A stretch of 64,000 nucleotides of DNA from Romboutsia lituseburensis (GTDB taxonomy: Bacteria; Bacillota; Clostridia; Peptostreptococcales; Peptostreptococcaceae). Shown here piece by piece: positions 36,921 to 50,818 of the stretch (position 1 is its first letter; each line of letters starts with the position of its first letter). The notes beneath the pieces are model-generated. The model was not told the DNA's origin and searched no databases. It saw only the letters and a list, made by a program, of their open reading frames with translations. The stretch is from positions 2,232,001-2,296,000 of the forward strand of contig NZ_JANQBQ010000001.1 of the NCBI RefSeq assembly GCF_024723825.1. The letters run 5' to 3'. A program made the position numbers and the translations under genes.

Positions 36921-37676
36921 TTACTTCACCTCCCCATTAAGATCAACATCTTTTACATTTCCTATAGGATAATATGGCATCATATTATCTCTTAACCATT
37001 GTAAAGCATCATTTGGAGCTAATCCCCAGTTAGTTGGACAAGTAGATAATACTTCAACTATACCAAATCCTAATCCAGCTTGTTGAACTTGGAAAGCTTT
37101 CTTTATTGCTTTTTTAGCTTTTCTAACATTAGCAGGAGTATCTACAGAAACTCTCTCTACGAATACTGCACCTGGTAATGTAGATAACATTTCGCTCATT
37201 CTTATTGGGAAACCTTGTTTATCTATTTCTCTACCTCTAGGAGCTGTAGTAGCTTTTTGCCCAACTAATGTAGTTGGAGCCATTTGCCCTCCAGTCATTC
37301 CGTAGATAGCATTATTTACGAATATAGTAGTGAATTTTTCTCCTCTAGCTGCAGCATGAACTATTTCAGCTGTACCTATTGAAGCTAAGTCTCCATCCCC
37401 TTGGTATGTAAATACAGTCTTATCAGGATGAACTCTCTTTATTCCTGTAGCAGCTGCTGGTGCTCTACCATGAGATGCTTCTTGCATATCACAGTTAAAA
37501 TAGTTATAAGCTAAAACTGAACATCCAACTGGAGCAACACCTATAGTATCTCCTAACACATCTAATTCTTCTAATACTTCTCCTACTAATCTATGAATTA
37601 TACCATGAGTACATCCTGGACAGTAATGTGTTTGAGCTTCTGTTAAACCGTTAGTTTTCTTAAATACAACTGACAT
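36921..37676 (-). CDS. 2-oxoacid:ferredoxin oxidoreductase, beta (TPP-binding) subunit
   Basis: The 251-residue subunit carries the thiamine-pyrophosphate site: YCPGCTHGIIHRLVGE (Fe-S/TPP contact), GDGDLASIGTAEI and NNAIYGMTGGQMAPTT. It overlaps the alpha-subunit stop by 1 base and is followed by gamma. The choice between 2-oxoisovalerate and 2-oxoglutarate as the main substrate cannot be made from sequence; the ptb-buk context favours branched-chain 2-oxoacids. Confidence 0.92.
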   Translation of the reverse strand: MSVVFKKTNGLTEAQTHYCPGCTHGIIHRLVGEVLEELDVLGDTIGVAPVGCSVLAYNYFNCDMQEASHGRAPAAATGIKRVHPDKTVFTYQGDGDLASIGTAEIVHAAARGEKFTTIFVNNAIYGMTGGQMAPTTLVGQKATTAPRGREIDKQGFPIRMSEMLSTLPGAVFVERVSVDTPANVRKAKKAIKKAFQVQQAGLGFGIVEVLSTCPTNWGLAPNDALQWLRDNMMPYYPIGNVKDVDLNGEVK

Positions 37677-38752
37677 TATCTAGCACCTCCTACAGCTAAT
37701 TGACTTTCTACTACTTCTCTAGCTTTGTTAGCTATACCTTCTGGATCAGGTATCATTCCTCCAGCTCTTCCATAGAAGTGTACTGGCACTCTACCTTCAA
37801 CAGCTAATCTTACGTCTTCTACCATTTGCCCCATACTCATTTCAACTGTTAATAAGTTTTTAGCTTCTGGTATTTGGTTAAATGCTTCGAATGGGAATGG
37901 CCATAAAGTTTTAGGTCTTATAAGACCAGCTTTTATACCTTCTCCTCTTAATATATCTATAGCATTTTTTACTATTCTTGCAGTAGTTCCGTAAGCTACG
38001 AATACTAGTTCTGCATCTTCAGTTTTATACATTTCATAGTCTACTTCGTTCTTTTCTATTTCTTTATACTTAGCTTCTAATTTTATACAATGTTTTTCTA
38101 ACTCATCTGGTTGTAAGTATAATGAGTTGATTACATTAGGTTTTCTTTGTCCTTTAGTTCCTACTGTAGCCCAGTCTTTAGGTGCTAAGTCTCTTTTCTT
38201 AGGAGCCTTAAATTCTACTGGTTCCATCATTTGTCCTATCATACCATCAGCAACTACCATAACTGGTGTTCTATAGTAATCTGCTACATTGAAAGCTTCC
38301 ATTATCATATCAACTGCTTCTTGAACAGTAGCTGGAGCATAAACTGGAGTTCTATAATCTCCGTTTCCTCCTCCTCTTGTAGACATAAAGTAGTCAGCTT
38401 GAGAAGGTTGTATTCCACCTAATCCTGGACCACCTCTCATTACGTTTACTACAACACAAGGAAGTTCTGCACCTGCAGCATATGTTATCCCTTCTTGCTT
38501 TAATGCTATTCCTGGAGAAGATGAAGAAGTCATAACTCTAGCTCCTGCACCTGCTCCTCCATATATCATGTTTATAGCAGAAACTTCTGATTCTGCTTGA
38601 ACAAATACTCCTCCAACGTTAGGTAATTCTCTAGACATATATTCTGGTAATTCATTTTGTGGTGTTATTGGGTAACCGAAGAAATATTTACATCCAGCTT
38701 CTATAGCTGCCTTTCCAAATGCTTCGTTACCTTTCATAAGTATCTTAGCCAT
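37676..38752 (-). CDS. vorB: 2-oxoacid:ferredoxin oxidoreductase, alpha subunit (VorB-like)
   Basis: The 358-residue subunit has the pyruvate-ferredoxin-oxidoreductase-type N-terminal domain (GNEAFGKAAIEAGCKYFFGYPITPQNE begins it, residues 8-34) with SSSSPGIALKQEG, and a C-terminal domain from about 240. It is close in length and motifs to VorB/KorA. It follows the ferredoxin gene after 23 bases. Confidence 0.9.
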   Translation of the reverse strand: MAKILMKGNEAFGKAAIEAGCKYFFGYPITPQNELPEYMSRELPNVGGVFVQAESEVSAINMIYGGAGAGARVMTSSSSPGIALKQEGITYAAGAELPCVVVNVMRGGPGLGGIQPSQADYFMSTRGGGNGDYRTPVYAPATVQEAVDMIMEAFNVADYYRTPVMVVADGMIGQMMEPVEFKAPKKRDLAPKDWATVGTKGQRKPNVINSLYLQPDELEKHCIKLEAKYKEIEKNEVDYEMYKTEDAELVFVAYGTTARIVKNAIDILRGEGIKAGLIRPKTLWPFPFEAFNQIPEAKNLLTVEMSMGQMVEDVRLAVEGRVPVHFYGRAGGMIPDPEGIANKAREVVESQLAVGGAR

Positions 38753-38775
38753 TAAAATTCCCCCTTAATTTTTAA

Positions 38776-38991
38776 TTAGTCTCTCTCTACTGTTATAACA
38801 GAGTCTGGACACATAGTAGCACAGTTTGTACATCCTATACACTTATCCATATCAACAACTGTTGCTGGATTGTAGCCCTTCTTATTGATATGAGTATTGT
38901 CCATTGCTACAATTTTCACTGGACATGCTTCTACACATAATCCACAACCTTTACAAAGGTCTTGATTAAAAGATACTGTTCCTTTAGCCAT
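38776..38991 (-). CDS. 2-oxoacid:ferredoxin oxidoreductase, 4Fe-4S ferredoxin subunit
   Basis: The 71-residue protein has two [4Fe-4S] motifs, CKGCGLCVEACPVK and CIGCTNCATMCPDS, and is the delta/electron-transfer subunit of the enzyme. It passes electrons to free ferredoxin. It is encoded between the P-loop ATPase gene and the alpha subunit. Confidence 0.93.
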   Translation of the reverse strand: MAKGTVSFNQDLCKGCGLCVEACPVKIVAMDNTHINKKGYNPATVVDMDKCIGCTNCATMCPDSVITVERD

Positions 38992-39035
38992 TTTCCTATG
39001 CCCCCTTAAAATCTTTCTATATATTTGAGCTCAAA

Positions 39036-39713
39036 TTACATCCAAGCTTCTCTCATATAAAGCTGTATTGGGAATATCTCCCCTTCTAAGTCTTTAGGTA
39101 ATTCAGGTACAAGATTTTCTAAACATGCAACATACTTAACTGGTATATTACATAATTTTGATACTTCCTGTACTAGTTTTTGCCCTCTTAATACATCTTC
39201 TACAGTAGTAGATCTGATAAGATGGGTATTGTTTATAAGTCCTGTTACTTTTAAACCTGAAGACTTTTCTATTGCTCTTATATGATCAATGACCTTGTCA
39301 GCAGTCTGAGTTTGCTCTCTATTTGCATTTACTACACAAAACATATCATAATCATTTTCTTTTATTAAATGATTAAATCTTCCTACCACTCTAGCACCTA
39401 CATTATCTCCTCCAACATCTATAACATAGTCATAAGATTCATCATTCATTGGAGTTGCTACTTGAGCTGATACTGCGGGTAAATCTAAAGTTGGTGCATC
39501 TATTGAACTATCTATTGGAAGTATATCTAAAGATTTTAATAAGTCTTTTTTCTCTCTAGTTCTAAAATAAACATTCACTACATCTAAGTCTGCTAAAGCA
39601 ACTTTTCCTTTTACTTCTTTTCTTAACTTAGTTACATAGTTAATTGCAAATTCACTTTTTCCACTTCCATAATGTCCTATTATGATTCTTATTCTTTTAT
39701 CATTAATTATCAT
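39036..39713 (-). CDS. P-loop ATP-binding protein of unknown function
   Basis: The 225-residue protein has a Walker A motif GHYGSGKSE (about residues 13-21), a later YDYVIDVGGDNVGARV segment like Walker B and the switch of MinD/CobQ-type ATPases, and no membrane segment. A gene like this sits between buk and the oxidoreductase in related clostridia. A role in enzyme maturation or regulation is possible, but nothing in the sequence proves it. Confidence 0.75.
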   Translation of the reverse strand: MIINDKRIRIIIGHYGSGKSEFAINYVTKLRKEVKGKVALADLDVVNVYFRTREKKDLLKSLDILPIDSSIDAPTLDLPAVSAQVATPMNDESYDYVIDVGGDNVGARVVGRFNHLIKENDYDMFCVVNANREQTQTADKVIDHIRAIEKSSGLKVTGLINNTHLIRSTTVEDVLRGQKLVQEVSKLCNIPVKYVACLENLVPELPKDLEGEIFPIQLYMREAWM

Positions 39714-39778
39714 TCATCTCACCCATTAAGTCATATAATCATTTATATATGTTATTTGTTAGTATAGTATTTTTAATA

Positions 39779-40873
39779 TTACATACACTCTATAGCCAAT
39801 CCATAAACTTGTGGTTCCTCTTCTTTAGTTAAAACTCTTAGCCCTCCTTGTGCTAATGCTATCATTTCATCTTCACCAGGATAAATTTTAACTTCAGATA
39901 TATACTTAACTCTATCTTCTATCATGTTTGTAAATAATTTAGAGTAAGCAATTCCACCAGTTAAAAGCACTAAATCTACATTGCCTTTAAGAACTGATGC
40001 ACATGCCCCTATTTCCTTACTTACTTGATAGGCCATAGCTTCATAAACTAGTTTAGCTTTTTCATCGCCTTTAGATATTCTTTCTTCAACTTCTCTACCA
40101 TCATTAGTGTTTAAATATCCTACTAGACCACCATTACCTTTAATTCTCTTTTTAATTTGATCTAAAGTATATTTTCCACTAAAGCACATTTTTACTAAAT
40201 CACCTACTGGTAAACCACCACTTCTCTCTGGAGAAAATGGTCCTTCACCATCAAGTGCATTAGCTACATCTATAACTCTACCTTTTTCATGAGCCCCTAC
40301 AGATATTCCTCCACCCATATGAGCTACTATAAAGTTACATTCACTATATTCTTTTTCTAATTCTTTTGCTGCTCTTCTTGCTGTAGCTTTCTGATTAAGA
40401 GCATGGAATATACTCTTTCTATCTATTTCTGGTATACCTGATACCCTTGCTACATCGTTCATTTCATCTACAACAACTGGATCTACTATGTATGATGGTA
40501 TATTAACTTCATCACCTATTTGTTTAGCTATAATTCCACCTAAATTTGATGCATGTTCACCTAGCACCCCAACCTTTAAATCCTCTATCATAGCTTCATT
40601 TACTGAATAAGTTCCACCTTTTATAGGCTTTAAAAGTCCACCTCTACCTACTACAGCATCTAAGTCTGAAGTTTTCACTCCACCTTCCGCTAAAGCTTCT
40701 TCTATTACTGTTTTTCTAAATTCAAATTGATCTGATATTTTTTCATATTGGCCTATTTCTTCTGAAGAATGTCTTAAAGTTTTTTCAAATACTAAATCTT
40801 CATTGTCAAATACAGCTATCTTAGTTGACGTTGATCCTGGATTTATTGTCAGTATTTTAAATACATTATTCAT
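39779..40873 (-). CDS. buk: Butyrate kinase
   Basis: Butyrate kinase turns butyryl-phosphate (or branched acyl-phosphate) and ADP into the acid and ATP. The 364-residue protein has the acetokinase-family motifs [15 protein letters not shown] at the N-terminus and [12 protein letters not shown]. It begins 21 bases after ptb. The isobutyrate or isovalerate kinase role is equally possible given the oxidoreductase genes downstream. Confidence 0.93.
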   Translation of the reverse strand: MNNVFKILTINPGSTSTKIAVFDNEDLVFEKTLRHSSEEIGQYEKISDQFEFRKTVIEEALAEGGVKTSDLDAVVGRGGLLKPIKGGTYSVNEAMIEDLKVGVLGEHASNLGGIIAKQIGDEVNIPSYIVDPVVVDEMNDVARVSGIPEIDRKSIFHALNQKATARRAAKELEKEYSECNFIVAHMGGGISVGAHEKGRVIDVANALDGEGPFSPERSGGLPVGDLVKMCFSGKYTLDQIKKRIKGNGGLVGYLNTNDGREVEERISKGDEKAKLVYEAMAYQVSKEIGACASVLKGNVDLVLLTGGIAYSKLFTNMIEDRVKYISEVKIYPGEDEMIALAQGGLRVLTKEEEPQVYGLAIECM

Positions 40874-40894
40874 GTGGCTATACCCCCTAATATA

Positions 40895-41797
40895 TTAAGC
40901 TTTAGCTGCCATTAATACGCCTAAAGCTATTGAATTTAACTTAGTTTCTTCGTTGTCAGCCCTTGAAGTTAATATAATTGGTGCTTTAGCCCCTACTATA
41001 ACACCTGCATTTTTTGATTTTGAGAAAAATACTAAAGATTTATATAATATATTTCCAGCTTCTATGTCTGGAGCTAATAATATATCTGCTTTGCCTGCTA
41101 CTGGATGATTTATGCCTTTATGATTTGCAGCTTCTAATGATACAGCATTGTCTAGTGCGAATGGTCCACCAACTATGCATCCTTTGATTTCGCCTCTTTC
41201 ACACATTTCTTCTAATTCTTTTGCATCTATTGTATCTTGCATTTTAGGATTTACTTTTTCTTTAGCACATAATGCAGCTACTTTTGGAGTGTCTATATCT
41301 AATGAATGTGCTACTGTGCATGCATTTTCTATAATTTGTTTTTTAATATTCACATCTGGAGATAAGTTCATAGCTGCATCTGTTATAAAGAATAATCTAT
41401 CATATCCTTCAACATCAAATACTGCAACATGGCTTAAAACATTTCCAGTTCTTAAACCTACTTCTTTATTTAATACAGCTTTTAGGATTATTGATGTATC
41501 TACTAACCCTTTCATAACCATATCTGATTTACCTTGTGATACCAATTCAACTGCTTTTAGAGATGCTTCTGATAAGTCTTTTATGTCTATTAATTCATAG
41601 TTATCTAAATCTATATTTATGCTACTTGCTATCTCTCTTGTCTTTTCTATATCGCCTATCAAAATAGCATTAGCTATCTTCTCTTTTCTTGCCATTTCTA
41701 CAGCCATTAAAACTTCTTTATCATGACAACATGCTACGGATATAGTTTTAGGACCTCTTTCTCTTGCAAACTTTACTACTTCTTCAAAGTTTCTCAT
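40895..41797 (-). CDS. ptb: Phosphate butyryltransferase
   Basis: Ptb exchanges CoA for phosphate on butyryl-CoA or branched acyl-CoA. The 300-residue protein belongs to the phosphate acetyl/butyryltransferase family and contains VKGLVDTSIILKAVL, ADILLAPDIEAGNILYK and the C-terminal APIILTSRAD. GAGGTGGGAG before ATG gives a strong ribosome site. It is the first gene of the ptb-buk-ATPase-ferredoxin-alpha-beta-gamma operon. Confidence 0.95.
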   Translation of the reverse strand: MRNFEEVVKFARERGPKTISVACCHDKEVLMAVEMARKEKIANAILIGDIEKTREIASSINIDLDNYELIDIKDLSEASLKAVELVSQGKSDMVMKGLVDTSIILKAVLNKEVGLRTGNVLSHVAVFDVEGYDRLFFITDAAMNLSPDVNIKKQIIENACTVAHSLDIDTPKVAALCAKEKVNPKMQDTIDAKELEEMCERGEIKGCIVGGPFALDNAVSLEAANHKGINHPVAGKADILLAPDIEAGNILYKSLVFFSKSKNAGVIVGAKAPIILTSRADNEETKLNSIALGVLMAAKA

Positions 41798-42101
41798 CTA
41801 CTCCCACCTCTTTTTATATCTAGTGAAAATCTCACTTTACTTATCTAGTTAAATAGCTTGACCCCTTTTAAGCTATTTATACTTTGCTATAAATATCAAC
41901 TCTATATTTTATATTTAGCAAAAAAATTTACTATTTAAAATATATTATATAACCTGTGATGTATGACTAAATGATGATTATTTTGAATACTGTATGCATA
42001 AAAAATTTTAATATTTATTAACTTTTTTAATTTAAGTTGTTTTTTATATTTAAATTATACATTTTTTAGCAACGTTTTCCTAGTCTATTTTAAGTTTTTT
42101 A

Positions 42102-42116
42102 ATTTTTCAGATTATT
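42102..42116. promoter_or_regulatory. Possible CodY box upstream of ptb
   Basis: ATTTTTCAGATTATT matches the CodY consensus AATTTTCWGAAAATT at 12 of 15 positions. It lies about 305 bases upstream of ptb, which would suit control by branched-chain amino acids, but AT-rich DNA yields such matches by chance. Confidence 0.25.
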
Positions 42117-42157
42117 GCCTTATAATGTCTCTTCACTTTTATAGTATTACTAAAATA

Positions 42158-42220
42158 AATAAGATGCAACAAAAACATCATTTTTTTTACCTTAAATGAT
42201 AATTTTCATTGCACCTTATT
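42158..42220 (-). terminator. Terminator of cdaA-cdaR
   Basis: AATAAGGTGCAA and TTGCATCTTATT pair (one G-U) and enclose a second stem ATCATTT/AAATGAT. T-rich DNA follows on the minus strand. Confidence 0.7.
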
Positions 42221-42238
42221 TTAGTTTATTTTATAAAA

Positions 42239-43423
42239 TTATAGTGTTTTATCTGGAGCTATAACCACATTTTTTATATCAGACTTTGTTTCATACTTTA
42301 TATCATATTTTTGATTTTCACTAATATCTTGTGACATATCTATATATAAGACTATATCTTCTTTTATTATAGTACCGATATTTTCTAAGTACTCTATATT
42401 TACATTTATATTATCTGGTATCTCTATATTAGATATATTAGTATTTTCTGTTTTATTTCTTATTTGAATTTCAGGCTTTGTATAAACAAAGGATTCTTTA
42501 ATTGTTTTTACTGTTTTGAGTTTAATAGTTATATATTTTGTATCTGTACTTATTCCATCAGGTATATTTAATCCAAAATCCTTTGATGTGCTATTAGCAA
42601 TATCATTTATATTCAATGGCTCTGTTTCTATATACTCAATTTTATCTACATCATCTTTTTTACCTTTTATAACTATATTTTCTTGACTCAATGTATAATC
42701 TTTTAGTTTTATATCTGGATTACTATCTTGTGTGAATTTAATTTGTATAGGTACAGTTTTTTCTTTTAACAATTCTACATTTACTGTTACTGATGATTTT
42801 TCTAGTTCAACATCTTTTACTTCATTTCCATCCTTGTCTACTGGAAATAGTCTTATTTGAGCAGTAAAGTCATTTGTGTTTGACCCTACATCAACTACTC
42901 CAACAATTTTATCTACCAATTTAACTTGGCTTCTAGGACCTGAAACTCCTATACTATCTATACCTTTATCAACAGTTGCTCTAGCTACATTTAACTTATG
43001 TTTACCTTCTGCTTGTATATCAATCGGTTTTTGCTCACTTACTATTTTTTCTAGATTAACTATAAGAATATTATTTCTAATCTCATGAGTTACTTGTCCT
43101 GGAGTATTAGCTCTTAGATAAATATCATTACTTCCCTCCATAGGATTATTTATTTGACCATAAATATGTATGTTATCTTTATTAACCTTTTGTAGTTTAG
43201 ATAGTTTACCAGATACAGATATATCTGTAGTAAGATCCATTTTAGGATAAATTACAAGATCTTTATCTCTTAGTTCATCCATGTTACTTATAGTTACTGG
43301 CATCCCTTCAAATAGTTTTGTCTCTTCTGGGTCAACTACTGCCATAACATATAACCATAACACTAATGCACTCAACAGGGATATTAATTTTATTTTTGTA
43401 TTAGTTTTAAATTTCTCTATCAT
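42239..43423 (-). CDS. cdaR: CdaA regulatory protein CdaR (YbbR domains)
   Basis: CdaR is the membrane partner that modulates c-di-AMP synthesis by CdaA. The 394-residue protein has one N-terminal membrane segment (about 11-31) with VMAVVDPEET, then repeated YbbR domains outside (about 40-120, 125-215, 220-310, and a last divergent one). The start overlaps the end of cdaA by 4 bases, so translation is coupled. Confidence 0.93.
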   Translation of the reverse strand: MIEKFKTNTKIKLISLLSALVLWLYVMAVVDPEETKLFEGMPVTISNMDELRDKDLVIYPKMDLTTDISVSGKLSKLQKVNKDNIHIYGQINNPMEGSNDIYLRANTPGQVTHEIRNNILIVNLEKIVSEQKPIDIQAEGKHKLNVARATVDKGIDSIGVSGPRSQVKLVDKIVGVVDVGSNTNDFTAQIRLFPVDKDGNEVKDVELEKSSVTVNVELLKEKTVPIQIKFTQDSNPDIKLKDYTLSQENIVIKGKKDDVDKIEYIETEPLNINDIANSTSKDFGLNIPDGISTDTKYITIKLKTVKTIKESFVYTKPEIQIRNKTENTNISNIEIPDNINVNIEYLENIGTIIKEDIVLYIDMSQDISENQKYDIKYETKSDIKNVVIAPDKTL

Positions 43424-44262
43424 CTGAATATACCACCTTTAAAAAAGCTTTTCTCTTCTGATTTTGATTTCAAATTGCTTCTTAGTATATTTGTCATTCT
43501 ATCTTTAGAAATATTTCTGTATAGCTTCCCTGCTTTAGCTATAGATACATCTCCAGTTTCTTCTGAAACTATAAGCGATATACAATCCGAAACCTCACTA
43601 ACACCTATTGCTGCCCTATGCCTTGTACCTAAATCTTTACTTAAATCCTTACTTTCTGTCAATGGTAAAAAGCATGCTGCTGCTTTTACTTGAGAATCTC
43701 TAACTACTACTGCACCATCATGCAACGGAGTATTTGGAATAAATATATTAATTAATAATTGTCTAGATACTTGTCCATCTATGCTTGTACCAGTATTTAT
43801 TATTTCACCTATTTTAGTTTGTCTTTCCATTATAATAAGTGCACCAATCTTCTGTCTTGATAAAGAATATAATGCTTCTACTATCTCTTCTATTGTATTA
43901 TTAAGTGAATCTTCTGAAACACTCGGTCCATTTTTCCCAAAAAAATTAAATTTGGCTCTCCCTATATGCTCTAGACCTGCTCTAAGTTCTGGTTGAAATA
44001 TTATTACAGCTGCTAAAACACCAATTTCTAAACTCTTAACTAATATCCAATAAAGAGTATGTAATTTAAATGTTTCGCTTAATTGAGTTGCTACTAACAA
44101 GAATAATATCCCCTTTAAAACTTGTTCTGCTCTCGTATCTTTTATAAACATAAATATTTTATAAAAAATATATGCTACTATGGATATATCAACTACATCA
44201 TTTATAGTTATTCTTGAAATTATATCCACAAAACCACTGAAAAAAGAATTTATATCCAACAC
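43420..44262 (-). CDS. cdaA: Diadenylate cyclase CdaA
   Basis: CdaA makes c-di-AMP from two ATP, controlling potassium, osmotic and wall homeostasis. The 280-residue protein has three N-terminal membrane segments (about 25-90), then the DAC domain with DGA (residues 182-184) and RHR (214-216), the metal and nucleotide motifs. It is followed by cdaR. GlmM, which in Bacillus and relatives forms a complex with CdaA and CdaR, is in this window but not adjacent. Confidence 0.97.
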   Translation of the reverse strand: MLDINSFFSGFVDIISRITINDVVDISIVAYIFYKIFMFIKDTRAEQVLKGILFLLVATQLSETFKLHTLYWILVKSLEIGVLAAVIIFQPELRAGLEHIGRAKFNFFGKNGPSVSEDSLNNTIEEIVEALYSLSRQKIGALIIMERQTKIGEIINTGTSIDGQVSRQLLINIFIPNTPLHDGAVVVRDSQVKAAACFLPLTESKDLSKDLGTRHRAAIGVSEVSDCISLIVSEETGDVSIAKAGKLYRNISKDRMTNILRSNLKSKSEEKSFFKGGIFR

Positions 44263-44407
44263 AGTTTTATCCTCCTGTTTGAAAACTTCCTAAATAAACA
44301 TTTTAATCTTTTACACTATGTATTATACTATATAAATCTAACTATATACAAATTATTTACAATTAGTTAATAGTTTAGTCTATAGAGTTAATGTTATTTA
44401 TATCTAT

Positions 44408-44437
44408 AAAAAAAAAGTTTCACTAAAGTGAAACTTT
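44408..44437 (-). terminator. Terminator of the tRNA array
   Basis: AAAGTTTCACT and AGTGAAACTTT pair on the minus strand, followed by a run of T, just past the last tRNA-Arg. Confidence 0.9.
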
Positions 44438-44443
44438 CTTTAT

Positions 44444-44520
<77 letters not shown>

Positions 44521-44531
44521 ATATTTTATTA

Positions 44532-44606
44532 TGGAGCGGGAAACGAGATTCGAACTCGCGACTTCAACCTTGGCAAGGTTGCGCTCTACCACTGAACTAT
44601 TCCCGC
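44532..44606 (-). tRNA. tRNA-Gly (GCC)
   Basis: Anticodon loop TTGCCAA; acceptor GCGGGAA/TTCCCGC with encoded CCA. Confidence 0.96.
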
Positions 44607-44614
44607 AGATACAA

Positions 44615-44690
44615 TGGCGGGAATAACAGGACTCGAACCTGTGACCCATTGATTAACAGTCAATTGCTCTACCAACTGAGCCATATTCCC
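44615..44690 (-). tRNA. tRNA-Asn (GTT)
   Basis: Anticodon loop CTGTTAA; acceptor GGGAATA/TATTCCC with encoded CCA. Identical copy at 51714-51789. Confidence 0.96.
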
Positions 44691-44706
44691 GCATATTTAA
44701 TTAAGT

Positions 44707-44783
44707 TGGCGACCTGGAAGGGACTCGAACCCTCGACCTCCAGCGTGACAGGCTGGCATTCTAACCAGCTGAACTACCAGGCC
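44707..44783 (-). tRNA. tRNA-Asp (GTC)
   Basis: Anticodon loop CTGTCAC; acceptor GGCCTGG/CCAGGTC with encoded CCA. Identical copy at 51805-51881. Confidence 0.96.
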
Positions 44784-44790
44784 GCATATA

Positions 44791-44866
44791 TGGTGGGACT
44801 AACAGGGCTCGAACCTGTGACCCCCTGCTTGTAAGGCAGGTGCTCTCCCAGCTGAGCTATAGTCCC
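44791..44866 (-). tRNA. tRNA-Thr (TGT)
   Basis: Anticodon loop CTTGTAA; acceptor GGGACTA/TAGTCCC with encoded CCA. Identical copy at 51888-51963. Confidence 0.96.
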
Positions 44867-44878
44867 ATAAATTTAATC

Positions 44879-44952
44879 TGGAGCGGGTGAAGGGGATCGA
44901 ACCCTCACAGCCGGCTTGGAAGGCCGGAACTCTACCATTGAGCTACACCCGC
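44879..44952 (-). tRNA. tRNA-Gly (TCC)
   Basis: Anticodon loop CTTCCAA; acceptor GCGGGTG/CACCCGC with encoded CCA. Confidence 0.96.
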
Positions 44953-44961
44953 ATATTTAAT

Positions 44962-45036
44962 TGGTGACCCATAGGGGAATCGAACCCCTGTTACCGCCGT
45001 GAAAGGGCGGTGTCTTGACCGCTTGACCAATGGGCC
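44962..45036 (-). tRNA. tRNA-Glu (TTC)
   Basis: Anticodon loop CTTTCAC; acceptor GGCCCAT/ATGGGTC with encoded CCA. Identical copy at 51971-52045. Confidence 0.96.
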
Positions 45037-45041
45037 ATAAA

Positions 45042-45117
<76 letters not shown>

Positions 45118-45127
45118 ATGGTGTTAA

Positions 45128-45216
45128 TGGTGCCGAAGACCGGAATCGAACCGGTACGAGAGGTAAGTCCCGCAGGATTTTAAGTCCTGTGCGTCTGCCA
45201 GTTCCGCCACTTCGGC
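45128..45216 (-). tRNA. tRNA-Leu (TAA)
   Basis: Long variable arm (class II) and anticodon loop CTTAAAA; acceptor GCCGAAG/CTTCGGC with encoded CCA. First tRNA after this 5S gene. Confidence 0.96.
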
Positions 45217-45222
45217 ACATTA

Positions 45223-45339
<117 letters not shown>

Positions 45340-45372
45340 AATTTTAAGTTGTTGTCCCTTAGGACAAGTATT

Positions 45373-45401
45373 ATATTAACATTTTCAATTTAAAATGTCA
45401 A
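45373..45401 (-). promoter_or_regulatory. Promoter in the 23S-5S spacer, copy A
   Basis: Minus strand TTGACA (45396-45401), 17 bases, TAATAT (45373-45378), about 35 bases before the 5S gene. The same pair occurs in the other operon though the spacer sequences differ, so it is probably a real promoter for 5S and the following tRNA array. Confidence 0.7.
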
Positions 45402-45468
45402 TGCTTTTTTCAAAGTTTTTTATTAATACTTTGAAAACTGTATATCATTTAGAATGAATCATTTTGTT

Positions 45469-48368
<2,900 letters not shown>

Positions 48369-48549
48369 AGTTATTAAAATTTGTAATTTTAAAGACTTTT
48401 CTTGTCGATGATATTTTTAAAAGTTATCTTCTTCATATATAAAATGATGTCATATCACTAAATGTTATACAGTTTTCAAAGTACTAAAGTACATCGCCAA
48501 CGAATAATTTTCGCATACGCTCAACTTATTCCGTTGCTTAAAGTACTAA

Positions 48550-48625
48550 TGGTGGAGATGAGGAGGATCGAACTCCTGACCCCTTGCGTGCAAGGCAAGT
48601 GCTCTCCCAGCTGAGCTACACCCCC
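48550..48625 (-). tRNA. tRNA-Ala (TGC), in the 16S-23S spacer of copy A
   Basis: Anticodon loop CTTGCAC; acceptor GGGGGTG/CATCTCC with encoded CCA. The only tRNA in the spacer; no tRNA-Ile beside it. Confidence 0.96.
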
Positions 48626-48726
48626 ATACTATTTTTCGACAGTAGATATTTTACTATCTAAGTCATTTTTTGTCAATAAGAATTTTTATTTTTTTATAAA
48701 AACTCTCAAAATTAAACAGTAGGCAA

Positions 48727-50239
<1,513 letters not shown>

Positions 50240-50363
50240 AAGTTGTCCATTGCTCAGCTAATCATTATCTGAATATCTGGCTTGGTTGTTTGTGTTTAAT
50301 TCTATAAAGAATTATGTTTGTTTCTATAAATTAACCTACTGTTTAATTTTCAAAGTTCTTATA

Positions 50364-50440
50364 TGGTAGCGGTAACAGGAGTCGAACCTGTGACCTTTCG
50401 GGTATGAACCGAACGCTCTAGCCAACTAAGCTATACCGCC
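50364..50440 (-). tRNA. tRNA-Met (CAT), elongator
   Basis: Anticodon loop TTCATAC; acceptor GGCGGTA/TACCGCT fully pairable, unlike the initiator. Encoded CCA. Confidence 0.93.
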
Positions 50441-50447
50441 ACATAAA

Positions 50448-50523
50448 TGGTGCCCAGAAATGGAATCGAACCATCGACACAGGGATTTTCAGTCCCTTGC
50501 TCTACCGACTGAGCTATCTGGGC
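50448..50523 (-). tRNA. tRNA-Phe (GAA)
   Basis: Anticodon loop CTGAAAA; acceptor GCCCAGA/TCTGGGC with encoded CCA. Confidence 0.96.
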
Positions 50524-50532
50524 AAATACTTT

Positions 50533-50609
<77 letters not shown>

Positions 50610-50617
50610 TAATTACT

Positions 50618-50694
50618 TGGTCGAGGTGAAGGGACTCGAACCCCCGGCCCCCTGGTCCCAAACCAGGTGCGCTACCAAACTGCGCTACACCTCG
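50618..50694 (-). tRNA. tRNA-Pro (TGG), copy 1
   Basis: Anticodon loop TTTGGGA; acceptor CGAGGTG/CACCTCG with encoded CCA. Identical to the copy at 50902-50978 in the same array. Confidence 0.96.
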
Positions 50695-50732
50695 AAATAA
50701 TTATTTCTTCTAATTTGAATTTTATAAAAAAG

Positions 50733-50808
50733 TGGCAGGGGTGGAGGGACTCGAACCCCCGGCGCACGGTTTTGGAGACCGACGCTCTACCAACTGAGCT
50801 ACACCCCT
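50733..50808 (-). tRNA. tRNA-Trp (CCA)
   Basis: Anticodon loop CTCCAAA; acceptor AGGGGTG/CACCCCT, G73, encoded CCA. Confidence 0.96.
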
Positions 50809-50818
50809 ATAAAATTTT

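Larger units (their letters stand above)
41798..42238. other. AT-rich regulatory region upstream of ptb
   Basis: About 440 bases without a gene. It holds a leader hairpin AAATAGCTT/AAGCTATTT (41851-41878), an inverted repeat with TTTGCTA/TAGCAAA arms around 41890-41932, a CodY-like 15-mer (42102-42116) and the cdaR terminator (42158-42220). No sigma-54 type site was seen. Confidence 0.45.
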
